NCBI GenBank assembly: GCA_039105265.1 | Contig: JAPFFF010000145.1 | Coordinates: forward strand, 1 to 38,383 | Length of the DNA: 38,383 nucleotides | DNA from: Tritrichomonas musculus | Lineage: Eukaryota; Parabasalia; Tritrichomonadida; Tritrichomonadidae | Direction of reading: 5' to 3' | In this document: piece by piece, positions 28,788 to 38,346 of the stretch | Layout: each line of letters starts with the position of its first letter | Position numbering within the stretch: the first letter of the stretch is position 1 | Notes under the pieces: model-generated | Told to the model about the DNA's origin: nothing | Seen by the model: the letters and a program-made list of their open reading frames with translations, nothing else | The model's database searches: none | Made by a program: the position numbers and the translations under genes

Positions 28788-30275
28788 TTATAAGGGAACT
28801 GCCTCCTCTTTATTTTTTTCATTAAGGGATTCTTCTTCGTCATCATTAGTCTCTTCAACTTTTGTTTGTTTATTATTTGTATCTTCATTATCAGGGATTT
28901 TGACGTCCAATCTTTGTGCTTTACTAAGGTCTTGTCCACTTCCTCCTGCATTTTCATCTTCTTCAAGAGAATCATCTTCTTGCTCTTCTTCTTCATCTTC
29001 TTGATCTTCATCTTCGTCTTCGTCTTCGTCTTCATCAGATGGAAAAGCCTTCCTTTTTTTCTCTTCAATATCTTCATCTTCGTCTTCATCCTCGTCTTCG
29101 TCTTCATCTTCATCATCATCACTGTTCATTATTTTTCCTCCATAATTTGAATCACGAGTTTTCTGATGATCTTTTACTGTTTCATCAACAAATATGTTGA
29201 ATTCTGAATCAGCATCCGGAGAATTTTCATAATCTTTGTATATTTGAAGAGCTAAATCTGTTATACGTCCATTCGTTATTGAATTTGAATAGTTGTCTTT
29301 TATTTTATTGAATAAATTTTCATCTTTAACCAACTTACACCTTTCTTCTTTGGATTTGGCGGTGAACGAAAGGTATATTGCTTCAATAAGAAGAGAACAT
29401 GTTTCGTTTTGGAAGAATCTATTTAAAATATCTGTGGTAAGCTTTTCAAAGATAGTAACTTGAAAAGGCAATGACAAATTATCTTGATATTGGTAGTTCT
29501 CTGAATATTTAGCGAGTATTGTTTTATAACTATCAAGTTCTTTGAAATTTTTGAGAAGTCTAAATATCTCTGTTGAAAGAAGAGGTCTTTCACTTATTTT
29601 CTCTGTAGCAAATTTAAATAAATGATCAAAGAATTCTTCTGAATCGAAATTTTTATTTTCTGTGTTATTGTTGACGATATCGCGAACAGCAGAAACAATG
29701 AATAAACAGTTTTCATCGTTAATTGTTTTAACAAGCCTAATTAAAAGATCAGGGCCAAATCCAAAAGGTTGATTAAATTCAGTTGACATTAAAACAAAAA
29801 GATCTTTCAGAGCCATATCACTGATATTATTAATAAGAAAATCTGAAAAGCCATCTAACTCTTTTAAAAAGGATCCTTTTGTTTCATTGGCAATCGATTC
29901 AATGATTCGAAGATAATGACCACAAGAGCGAGAGCTTGGAGGCTTAGATTTGGTAAATTCTTTAATTTTTTGCAAAAATTTGTCATTTTGCAAAAGAACT
30001 TGTTTAAATGGTTTTGAACCAGAAAAAACAGTAACAGCAGCATTTGCGAGTTTTGTATATTTAGGATTTTCTTTGTATTCATCACTGAGAGCCCATTTAA
30101 GAAGTTCTTCCATATTATCTGGTTGACTTAAAAAATCAAATAATTTTGTATTTGAGGAGTTTCGAATTGAACTCGAAATTTGATCTTGTTCGAGTATATC
30201 AACAAGTTTACAATCTTCTTTATTCAGTAACTCATTTATTTTATCAACCCTTGGTCCAGTGTTCCAGAACATCAT
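28788..30275 (-). CDS. SAPS-family protein (PP6/Sit4 phosphatase regulatory subunit)
   Basis: This 495-residue protein begins MMFWNTGPRVDKINELLNKE, then CKLVDILEQDQI and KLFDFLSQPDNMEELLKWAL. This is the SAPS-domain opening pattern (MFW...L..LL.KED..L.ELL.E.D...E....N.KL.DFL..P). HEAT-like helices continue to about residue 365 (YTKLANAAVTVF, HYLRIIESIANE). SAPS proteins (PPP6R1-3; yeast Sap155/185/190) bind and direct the PP6/Sit4 catalytic subunit. Residues about 383-450 are nearly pure Asp and Glu, coded by GAT/GAC-GAA triplets, and the C-terminus stays acidic and disordered, as in yeast SAPs. The protein is shorter than the 800-1000 residues usual in animals and yeast. The second ATG is adjacent (MM), so the start is uncertain by one codon. 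Confidence 0.75.
   Translation of the reverse strand: MMFWNTGPRVDKINELLNKEDCKLVDILEQDQISSSIRNSSNTKLFDFLSQPDNMEELLKWALSDEYKENPKYTKLANAAVTVFSGSKPFKQVLLQNDKFLQKIKEFTKSKPPSSRSCGHYLRIIESIANETKGSFLKELDGFSDFLINNISDMALKDLFVLMSTEFNQPFGFGPDLLIRLVKTINDENCLFIVSAVRDIVNNNTENKNFDSEEFFDHLFKFATEKISERPLLSTEIFRLLKNFKELDSYKTILAKYSENYQYQDNLSLPFQVTIFEKLTTDILNRFFQNETCSLLIEAIYLSFTAKSKEERCKLVKDENLFNKIKDNYSNSITNGRITDLALQIYKDYENSPDADSEFNIFVDETVKDHQKTRDSNYGGKIMNSDDDEDEDEDEDEDEDEDIEEKKRKAFPSDEDEDEDEDEDQEDEEEEQEDDSLEEDENAGGSGQDLSKAQRLDVKIPDNEDTNNKQTKVEETNDDEEESLNEKNKEEAVPL
29018..29135. repeat. Hexanucleotide-like GAC/GAA repeat in the SAPS gene
   Basis: On the plus strand CTTCGT and CTTCAT hexamers repeat many times, coding for Asp-Glu runs on the minus strand. 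This is in-frame simple sequence, prone to length change. Frames on the other strands over it (about 28781-29150) are its shadows. Confidence 0.75.
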
Positions 30276-31868
30276 TTTCTTTGAGTATTATTTAAAAAAA
30301 TATTCTTATCAAAAAAACTTTCAATTGAAAGTTGACAGAAAAGTTGGCATTTTAGAAGACGTTAAATTGAATCTTTTTTCAATATAATAATTTTCACCTA
30401 TTTTTCATATATTTGACCTTTCTGATTCTGAACTTTGTGAAAAACTGAAAAAATGATGATTAATCATGAATGTAACATTTTATAATAAAGGTAATTACAC
30501 TCTTTTTAATTCAATTTTTTTTCTGAGAAAAGTTGATGAATATGGAATATTTTTACTTCAAAAATAATAAAATTATTATTTGCCTAGAGACATATTTGAT
30601 TACAAAATTTTGGAGCATAATACCTATGAATAATTGATTGACCAATTTTCAAAAAAATATGAGAAAATATGAGGAGTTATTATTTTTTTGTTTTGATACT
30701 TTAAAATTTTATTAATAAAATAAATTCACTTGTAATAAATAAAGCAAATTAAATAATTAACTTTTGTGAAGCTATATATTTATATTTTATTTGTATTTTA
30801 ATAAAAAAAACTATTTTTCTTAAAAAATATATTGTAGACTATTTTAAAATTGGATATATTTATATATATTTATAAATTACATATAAATAAAAAGATTATT
30901 TTAATTTTTATCTAGGAATTTTCGAGATATAAAGAACACAAAATTTATGGTGAATACAAAAGCTGTTTTAGGTCAATAAAAGAATTTATATCAAAATTGA
31001 ATGTTTTTTTTACCTTTCAAAATTTCAAAGCATGAATATATTTAATGATTCAAAATTGAATTCCCAAGTGCAATGTCTCAAAATTGAATTCCCAAGTGCA
31101 ATGTCTCAAAATTGAATTCCCAAGTGCAATGTCTCAAAATTGAATATTTTACATTTTTTTATTTATTTATATATAGATAAAAAGAAAAATGAAATTTTAA
31201 TTTATTATCTGTTATTATTTTATTTTATTTTATTTTATCAACTTATTTATCATTATTTACAGTCATAAATTATTTTCAATTTAATCAAATAGTAAACCTC
31301 TCAAAAATTATAAATTAAAATATCTTGAAAATTCCTAGATAGAATTTTAAAATTTATTTGATAAAATTTGCTAAATATAAAGTAATTAATTATAATTTAA
31401 TATGCATGGAAATTATCATATACATCAAAGTGTAATTACCTTTTTTATAATTGCGTTTCATTTCGTTATCAAACTCAATGATTTTGAAATATTATATTTC
31501 TTATTTCATATAGAAACGAAAAAAAAATATTTGTTTTGAATACCTCAGATTCGCATAGTTATTTTGTAAAATTTGTGACCTATAATTTATCCACAAGTAT
31601 TTCTTTATGGATTAAATAAAAAATATTTATAAATATTATACTTAAGGATGTTATCATATCTATTTTTCATATTTATTTAAATCAAATCATGAAACTAGAC
31701 TGAAAAGCTGGTATGGCCATAGTATAATACTGACTTTTTAACAGTAGAAAGTTGAAAGAGGATTATTCAGATAAACTTGTTTTTATGATATAAAAACCTC
31801 AATTATTTTCCTCAAATTTTTGATTGCAATAGGTAAAATTTCAATAAAATATTTTACGAAACTTCGAA
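30276..31868. other. Intergenic region between SAPS and talin-like genes
   Basis: About 1.6 kb of divergent promoter and spacer DNA with no gene. It contains a 28-bp minisatellite (31050-31145) enclosed by a dispersed 21-bp inverted repeat (30909-30929 and 31321-31341, one mismatch, core TATCTAGGAATTTTC). Otherwise it is very AT-rich. Confidence 0.5.
31050..31145. repeat. 28-bp minisatellite, 3.4 copies
   Basis: The unit TCAAAATTGAATTCCC followed by AAGTGCAATGTC is repeated at 31050, 31078 and 31106 without change, and a partial copy begins at 31134. The identity of the units implies recent expansion. Confidence 0.9.
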
Positions 31869-34800
31869 ATGAGCGATTTTGTACAATTTGCACTTACAAT
31901 CTCCAAATATAAAATCAGAGATCCTACTGATATTTTCCCACTTGAGAAAATTCCTATTATTTTGAATGTCAATGGCTATTTCATGCTTAAAACAAAAATT
32001 CATGTTGAACGCGTTATTCCATCACTTCAAATGATACAAGATATCATACCACATATTTCAGAAGGCCCACAACCTCAACTCGCTTATTTTTATAGCCGAG
32101 TTAAATGTTTATCAGGTGTTATGGTTAGCTCGGCCAAGCAAATGGATCAAGGGATCCCAGAACATCTTCGTTGCACAAACAAAGTTCTTCTTGCATTAGG
32201 TCATTTAAGCCAATTTGAACATTATTTAAGAGAACTAATTTCGCCAAAAGCCGCAACTCTTACATCATATATTCCTTCATTTAATGATTGCATTCGAACA
32301 GTAGTATCTATTTTTCGAAAACTTATTGAGCAGCTTCAAGAAGTTGAAGAATATTTGATTCCTGAAAGCGAAGTTAAAAATGGTTTTAGAATTGATTATA
32401 GCCGCCGACCAATTGCTCAAACTGCAGCGTCTCTTCTTTTTATGGCAGAAGAAGTTTCAATTGACTTAAACTTTCTACTTCAAAATGAAAAAATCAAAAA
32501 CTCTAGCAAAAGGAATAATAACAATCAATTAATTGAGAGCGATGAGGAAAAGCTTCTCAAATTCTGGATAGCAACCCTTAATCAAGTTTCTGCGTCTGTT
32601 TTTGCAAATGTAGGAGCTATCGAAGAAGAGACCAATTTAAATTGTCAGAAAAATGATGGTGAAAATAAATTACAATTTGATAAAGAAAATTCATATCCAC
32701 TTATCAAGTCTGTTTCGCCAGTTATTTCAGCTTCACCATCACTTCTTGCTACAATAAGAAACATATATAGAACTATCATGACAAATGTCAACAATAGCAA
32801 TGAAAAAAATGTATTCACCGAATCTTCTGAATTTTCAAAGGTTCTTTCTGATTCAATATTATATATGTATCTTACAAATATAATTGATGCTTCAGCACCG
32901 ATCAACTTTGCCAAATCTATTCTCAGCAACATTCCTTCAATTTACAAGAGTCATGATATTCAAAAAGCTAATAGTCTTAATTCTGAAGCGACAACTTTAT
33001 TTAATATTATTATGCCTCGTGTCAAGGCTTCAATGTCATCATCAGCACAATCATCCTTATTATCAAATGAATCCAACGAAATAGCTGAACAAGGTGCAAT
33101 TAGAGATATGCTAACATATTCAGGTTCAAAAACAGAAACAGCTTGTCTTGCAGCTGTAATGGTAGCTCGATTTTATGCTGCCTCTGCCTCAAGCGATTTG
33201 GAAGCATCTGAAGAAATTCTTATTCAAGTCGGTAAAACAGCAAATGAAGTATTGACAATTATATTTGGCACAATTATACAAATTGCTCAATCAGTTCAAA
33301 AAACTATCAGAGAGCATATGTCTGATTTTAATGAAAAGCAGTTAGGCGAATTAAATTATTATTCTGTAAATTTGATTGAAGTTGGTATTTTATCAATGGA
33401 TGATACAACAAGTTACTGTGGATCATTAAAGAAAGTTATTTCTTATTTTGGTGCTCTTCCAACTGCTCTTCGAAAAATTGAATTAACGTGCTCAAATCCA
33501 AATACAAAGAAAACTATTCATGATTTAGCCACAAGTTGTGAAGATATTACTGAAGAACTAGCGTGCTGGACTCATATTGTTCTTCTTTCTTTCTCTACTC
33601 TTGTCATTATTCATTCTGAACTGTCTGACACAACATTCAACTTTTGCCAATGGGGAGCTTCTCCTAATTCTTCTTTATACTTGAGTCCTGCATTCACGAG
33701 TATCATGAAAAAAATGCCTGATGATTTAACAAAATTGAGTATTGAACTTCATGGCCGTTTAGCTAATTCAAATACAACTAAATTCTTAAGTTATGATATT
33801 GGACAAGTTTCTTTATTAATCAATACAATTAAGCAACTTGATGCTCCTTATAATTCATTCAACAAACTTGTTACTTCTGGTCAAGGTGAAACAGCAAGCT
33901 ATGATTTATTACTATCTATCATATCATATGCCATTCCAATTATAACAAAGCCTCTTCCAGAATATGTTAACTCTATTTCAGTCTTCCTCGAATTCAAAGA
34001 TATTGATTCGTTCGCATCTTTCATGAATGGTGCTGCCAACTTAGCTCGAAAGACGATCAACAAAGCAGGATCACAAGTTCCTTATCATCCACTTTCACTA
34101 GCCTCTCTTTGTAGTATTCCAATTTCTCAATTATCATCATCATTTTCTGCAATCAAACAAAACCAACAGTATGCAGCTTCATTAGCAGCAATTCAAGAAT
34201 CTGCATCTGCACCTATCAATACAATATGGAATATATCAACAGGAATATCAAGTGGCCAGAGACCAATAACTGATGCTAACCTTATTATGCAACAAATTAA
34301 AAATCTAGACTCCATCCTTTCACAAATTTCAAGTACAGTTGATTCAATAGCAGTACCTAATTTACCACTCGTCAATGAAGGATCAGCGAAATTAATCAGC
34401 GATATTCAAGCGAGGGCTTCTGGCAAATCTGGAACGTTCAAAGATTTAATTGAATCCATACTTGATACATTCAAACTTTTTGAAAGTCCAGATGCCGATA
34501 AAGTTCTAGAAGATTTGTCTAAATACATGACTGAAATTGATGCAATTGTTCGTGATGGAAAATCTGGAACCCCAGTTGATTTAATTAATGCATTTACTAA
34601 AAGACTGGCTGATTCTATTAATGACTTATTAAATGGACGAGTAACCGATCCTTCTGCCCTTATTGATTCCGTAATGGCTATTTCAGCATCACTAGCAGCT
34701 GTTATGGAAAATTGTGGTGAACCATTTTTGAGTGAATTGCAGAGACTTCATAACGAAATGATTGATAATTTGAGGAAATATATGGCATCGGGAGGAAATG

Positions 34801-37571
34801 ATAGAGAAGCATTAAGAAGACTTATTGCAAATGCAGAAAGTATCAATGCTATTACACGTATGATGAAGATGAATGAAAGAGAAAGAAATGAATTCTTTGG
34901 TCGTTCCATGAACAATTTAATGCGTGGATTGAATGGAATTAGAACAAATTCAGCAGGTATTAACGAAGAAGTTATAATTAATTCAATTCGTGCATTAGAA
35001 GATATAATGGTTGCTTCCAAAATGTTTAAATGCGGCTCACCTGATCTTCCACAAGCATTAGAACCATTGCGAAATATGCTTTTCACTGGCAAGTTCAACA
35101 ATGATGTTATATCTAAAATAATTGCTCGACTATCACAAGAAATTTCCAATTACAGAGGATTCTCTTATGAACAAATATCAACAATCAATTCAATTGAATC
35201 AGCACTTGATTTTATTTACGCTAAAGCGGAGCTATTCAGAACATATAGCTCAAAACTTTTAAGAAGAGTCACATTAAGTAGTGAATCTCGCTCTAAATCA
35301 ATGAATGAAGGATTAAACGAAAAAGAGCAGATAAACGATGATAAAACAAAGCAAAAATCTATGGCATCGGTTTCTGCGGCATCAGCTCTCAATTTAGATG
35401 CGCAAAATATTGAACTAGATGAACTTTGTGATTACTTGCGGGTAATGGAATCATCAATTACCTTAGGTGCTGGTGTCACTTTTCGATCATTAGTAATAGC
35501 AGCTTTGAAAGAGAAGCCAATTGCTGCTCATACAATCAACACATATGGAGAAATGACAGAAGTTTCTGCATTATTGGTTCCTGACGTAATTGATATGAAT
35601 AACAAACTTAATATTAATCAATTGGTCAACACTAAAGATCAAAAAGATCAAATAACAAATCTCCGAAGATTCATCAGAAAGATGACAAAAGAGTTTGACT
35701 CGTTTATTACTATTATTGAATCTCCAAATAGTAATAAAAATCAACTTAAAAGAGATGATGAAATTGTTAAAGAATGCCAAAATAATAAAAACGACTTTGA
35801 ATCACTCAAAATGAAAGTAATTGCAGCTATCTCTGATCTTTCAAATGAAGTAGGATCAATGAACTGGCTGGCAACAAATTCATTCTCACCTGAAATGTAC
35901 AACGATGGCCGTGCGAGAATAACAAATAAAATAACTAATCAATTCAATGTACTAATTCAAGCAGGCCAAGCTGTTTTATTGAAAGCTGTTGGTGATAGTG
36001 CATCTCTTTTCGGAAAAACTCTAAATGAAACCAGAAATGAGCTTCAAAAGCTTATTGAGGATGCCCAATATGTTGATTTCTCAAAGAACTATCCAGCTGA
36101 AAGAATTGTTGATCAAACCGGAAAAGTAGGAACTGTTTTGATCAAACTGAATAAATATGCTATGGATCTCATTGATCACATTGTTGTCAAAGCAGATCCT
36201 ATAGCAGCAGGCAAACTTCCAGATGATTACGTATTACCTACAGCATCATCATTTTCTCTCTCTTCCTCCTCACAATCGTTATCGTCAGCTGAAATGTTGG
36301 CTCTTTTAGAACAAACAATGAATAGTCTCAGACTTTCAAGTGATTCTGTAAGTCTTGCATTAGATAAAATTATTAAAATCACCTCCGATCCAGCGTCAAC
36401 CAATGATGATATACTTGAAGCCCTGAACAATTTGAAAACTGCAATTGACAAATTAATTGAAGATTCAATGAAAGTCACAGTCATTGCTTCAAATGATCCA
36501 CTTGTCCAGATCAGCCTTCAAAATACATTGCATTCTCTTGCATCTTCCTTCACAGCTGTCAAAGAAGCCCTCAGAAGCAGATTTATGCGAGCGAGCAACT
36601 ATCAATCTGAGATGAATCAGGCAGTCACAGACTTCAGGGCGTCGATGCAGGCATCAATGAAAGCTGCAGAAGATGCAAGTCAAGCCATCGCCGCATCGAT
36701 CAACGCTTCTTCTCAGAAGAGTGCAGCCAAAGACGCCGTCACACGTGAACTAGAAGCGACGGCGAATGCAATCGAGGAGATGACAAGAAGGCTCAAAGCA
36801 ATCGAGCAGAGTCAGCAAGCCCAAATGTCGCAAAATGCCACAAACGGTGCTGCTGGCGGCTCATCACCTGCCACTAGCTATGCAGGAGCGAATAGCTCAG
36901 CCATTCCAGGTTCTCTCGCAGGGCAGCCATTAAGTGGCACAGCCAGCACGACCGGCTCAAACGGTTCCGCTTTGAGTGCCGGCGGTCCAGGATTGTCCGC
37001 CGCCGGTGATGGCGTCCTTAATGACGGATACGGAGGAGATCTTTCTGCTTTCGTCATTCAAAACGCAAATCCGATTTTGGCCGCCGCCGCGATGATCCTG
37101 AAGCGAGCACAAGAGATCACAAACGAGATGCTCGCCAAATACGGAAAGATAGAAAATGAGCAGCTCTTGATTCGAAGTGCAAAAGAGCTCAGCGACGCAG
37201 CTGCTCTTTTGATCTTCTCGGCCGAGATTGTTATGAACGGCGTCAACGAGGAGAGCATTTTCAAGGTGATCGCAGCTGCAAAGATCGTCAAGGCCTCAGT
37301 CTGCGCGCTCGTTGCGCAAGTGCTCGTGAAAGGCGGCGATCCGCAACAGATTATGGACCGACATGTGAGAACTGTCGTTCAACACACCGATATGATCATC
37401 AAGAGAGCGGAAGTGATAGTATTGCAAATATTCGAAGACGAAGAAAAGAAGGTAAAGATGGCACCTACATTAATGGCACAAAAATTGAACTTGCAATCAA
37501 GAATAGCTCAGGTAAGAAAGAAGCTGCAGGAAGAAGAGAAAGCACTTTACAAATTCAGAAAGAGATTTTAA
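31869..37571 (+). CDS. Talin-like protein with C-terminal I/LWEQ (THATCH) actin-binding domain
   Basis: This 1900-residue, almost entirely helical protein is rich in Ala, Ser, Leu and Ile in repeating amphipathic helices, like the rod of talin. The last 180 residues (about 1720-1900) fit the I/LWEQ domain: ANPILAAAAMILKRAQEITN, LLIRSAKELSDAAALLIFSA, FKVIAAAKIVKASVCALVAQ and a final long charged dimerisation helix (LQSRIAQVRKKLQEEEKALY). This module binds F-actin in talin, HIP1R and Sla2. Before it, residues about 1655-1720 are a Gly/Ser/Ala linker. No FERM or ANTH domain is visible at the N-terminus (MSDFVQFALTISKYKIRDPT), so membrane or integrin-like attachment by those means is not supported. 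The protein probably links cortical actin to other partners. Codon use switches to GC-rich between about 36585 and 37425, over the linker and most of the I/LWEQ domain. Confidence 0.8.
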   Translation: MSDFVQFALTISKYKIRDPTDIFPLEKIPIILNVNGYFMLKTKIHVERVIPSLQMIQDIIPHISEGPQPQLAYFYSRVKCLSGVMVSSAKQMDQGIPEHLRCTNKVLLALGHLSQFEHYLRELISPKAATLTSYIPSFNDCIRTVVSIFRKLIEQLQEVEEYLIPESEVKNGFRIDYSRRPIAQTAASLLFMAEEVSIDLNFLLQNEKIKNSSKRNNNNQLIESDEEKLLKFWIATLNQVSASVFANVGAIEEETNLNCQKNDGENKLQFDKENSYPLIKSVSPVISASPSLLATIRNIYRTIMTNVNNSNEKNVFTESSEFSKVLSDSILYMYLTNIIDASAPINFAKSILSNIPSIYKSHDIQKANSLNSEATTLFNIIMPRVKASMSSSAQSSLLSNESNEIAEQGAIRDMLTYSGSKTETACLAAVMVARFYAASASSDLEASEEILIQVGKTANEVLTIIFGTIIQIAQSVQKTIREHMSDFNEKQLGELNYYSVNLIEVGILSMDDTTSYCGSLKKVISYFGALPTALRKIELTCSNPNTKKTIHDLATSCEDITEELACWTHIVLLSFSTLVIIHSELSDTTFNFCQWGASPNSSLYLSPAFTSIMKKMPDDLTKLSIELHGRLANSNTTKFLSYDIGQVSLLINTIKQLDAPYNSFNKLVTSGQGETASYDLLLSIISYAIPIITKPLPEYVNSISVFLEFKDIDSFASFMNGAANLARKTINKAGSQVPYHPLSLASLCSIPISQLSSSFSAIKQNQQYAASLAAIQESASAPINTIWNISTGISSGQRPITDANLIMQQIKNLDSILSQISSTVDSIAVPNLPLVNEGSAKLISDIQARASGKSGTFKDLIESILDTFKLFESPDADKVLEDLSKYMTEIDAIVRDGKSGTPVDLINAFTKRLADSINDLLNGRVTDPSALIDSVMAISASLAAVMENCGEPFLSELQRLHNEMIDNLRKYMASGGNDREALRRLIANAESINAITRMMKMNERERNEFFGRSMNNLMRGLNGIRTNSAGINEEVIINSIRALEDIMVASKMFKCGSPDLPQALEPLRNMLFTGKFNNDVISKIIARLSQEISNYRGFSYEQISTINSIESALDFIYAKAELFRTYSSKLLRRVTLSSESRSKSMNEGLNEKEQINDDKTKQKSMASVSAASALNLDAQNIELDELCDYLRVMESSITLGAGVTFRSLVIAALKEKPIAAHTINTYGEMTEVSALLVPDVIDMNNKLNINQLVNTKDQKDQITNLRRFIRKMTKEFDSFITIIESPNSNKNQLKRDDEIVKECQNNKNDFESLKMKVIAAISDLSNEVGSMNWLATNSFSPEMYNDGRARITNKITNQFNVLIQAGQAVLLKAVGDSASLFGKTLNETRNELQKLIEDAQYVDFSKNYPAERIVDQTGKVGTVLIKLNKYAMDLIDHIVVKADPIAAGKLPDDYVLPTASSFSLSSSSQSLSSAEMLALLEQTMNSLRLSSDSVSLALDKIIKITSDPASTNDDILEALNNLKTAIDKLIEDSMKVTVIASNDPLVQISLQNTLHSLASSFTAVKEALRSRFMRASNYQSEMNQAVTDFRASMQASMKAAEDASQAIAASINASSQKSAAKDAVTRELEATANAIEEMTRRLKAIEQSQQAQMSQNATNGAAGGSSPATSYAGANSSAIPGSLAGQPLSGTASTTGSNGSALSAGGPGLSAAGDGVLNDGYGGDLSAFVIQNANPILAAAAMILKRAQEITNEMLAKYGKIENEQLLIRSAKELSDAAALLIFSAEIVMNGVNEESIFKVIAAAKIVKASVCALVAQVLVKGGDPQQIMDRHVRTVVQHTDMIIKRAEVIVLQIFEDEEKKVKMAPTLMAQKLNLQSRIAQVRKKLQEEEKALYKFRKRF
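36585..37425. other. GC-rich tract inside the talin-like gene
   Basis: For about 840 bases, codons end mostly in C or G and CpG is common (GCG, GCC, ATC, AAG, GAG), whereas the 4.7 kb before and the 150 bases after use A/T-ending codons. The reading frame runs through both borders without interruption. Confidence 0.7.
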
Positions 37572-37779
37572 TCTTTAATTTTATTTTATTTTTAAAATTT
37601 TTTTTCTTAGTGTAAATTTTCTTTTTTGATTTTGTGTTGATATTTGGTTGTATAATGAACTCTTTGAATAAAGTTTATAAATTTTATTAATCATCAATCA
37701 TTAAAACAGCTACAGTGAAAAAAAAACTGATTTCAAATTGAAAAGTAAAAATTTAAAAAGAGTTTTTAAAACAAAATTT

Positions 37780-38346
37780 TTATTTATTTGTTTGCTTTTG
37801 AACTAATTGCTCAATTTCAATTAATAAATCATCAACATTTGTACCAGCTAGTGTTTTCTTTAGCCACGTAATTCCTTTTTCTTCAATCATTTTCCACGAT
37901 TTTATTTTATCTGATGCCATTACGTGTAAAATGGCAATTGCAACAAATGTTGCAATACACTTGTCTTCAAGTTCTTCATCATTTAATTTAAGATCATCAA
38001 TGTGGTCAATATCAATTCCTGCAATTTTATTTACTTCTTGATGATTTTCCCAATAACCATCAATTTTCTGATAATTCAAGAGAAGAATCAAATCAAAATT
38101 ATTATTTTTTGCACTATTTGCATCACTTTCTTCATTCAAAACAATATTTACTTGAGATGATGGAAGCATTTTTTCAATCCTTTCGCCTGTAGATAAATCT
38201 TGTAGAACTAATGAAGTTTTCCCATGTCCATGTTTTCCCGTTTTTGCCCTTCTCATATTAAGAATCTTGCATTGTTTTCCATCGATAATAACGAATCCAT
38301 TCTTTTCCAAACTTCTTGCCGAGGATCTATTTTTTGATTCAATCAT
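37780..38346 (-). CDS. eIF5A-like protein with an unusual C-terminal domain
   Basis: Residues about 8-70 are the SH3-like first domain of translation factor eIF5A: SLEKNGFVIIDGKQCKILNM, then TGKHGHGKTSLVLQDLSTGE with Lys38 as the expected hypusine site (normally TGKHGHAK), and a strand pair ending PSSQVNIVLN. In eIF5A an OB fold of about 70 residues follows. Here I instead see NNFDLILLLNYQKIDGYWEN, GIDIDHIDDLKLNDEE, CIATFVAIAILHVMASDKIK and SWKMIEEKGITWLKKTLAG. This pattern (L..LQ..DG.W, an I..L block, WATA-L-A-L-like helix, EW-L...KA..WL) is typical of the C-terminal tail of VIT/VWA-domain proteins. The frame stays open to the window edge, so the start could lie upstream. A TCACA initiator-like motif about 16 bases before this ATG favours it. 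An ATG between them opens only three codons. Confidence 0.7.
   Translation of the reverse strand: MIESKNRSSARSLEKNGFVIIDGKQCKILNMRRAKTGKHGHGKTSLVLQDLSTGERIEKMLPSSQVNIVLNEESDANSAKNNNFDLILLLNYQKIDGYWENHQEVNKIAGIDIDHIDDLKLNDEELEDKCIATFVAIAILHVMASDKIKSWKMIEEKGITWLKKTLAGTNVDDLLIEIEQLVQKQTNK

Noticed and set aside
28781-29150. Antisense and frame-shifted frames over the acidic tract
   Set aside because: They are Met/Lys/Phe low-complexity shadows of the Asp/Glu repeat in the SAPS gene.
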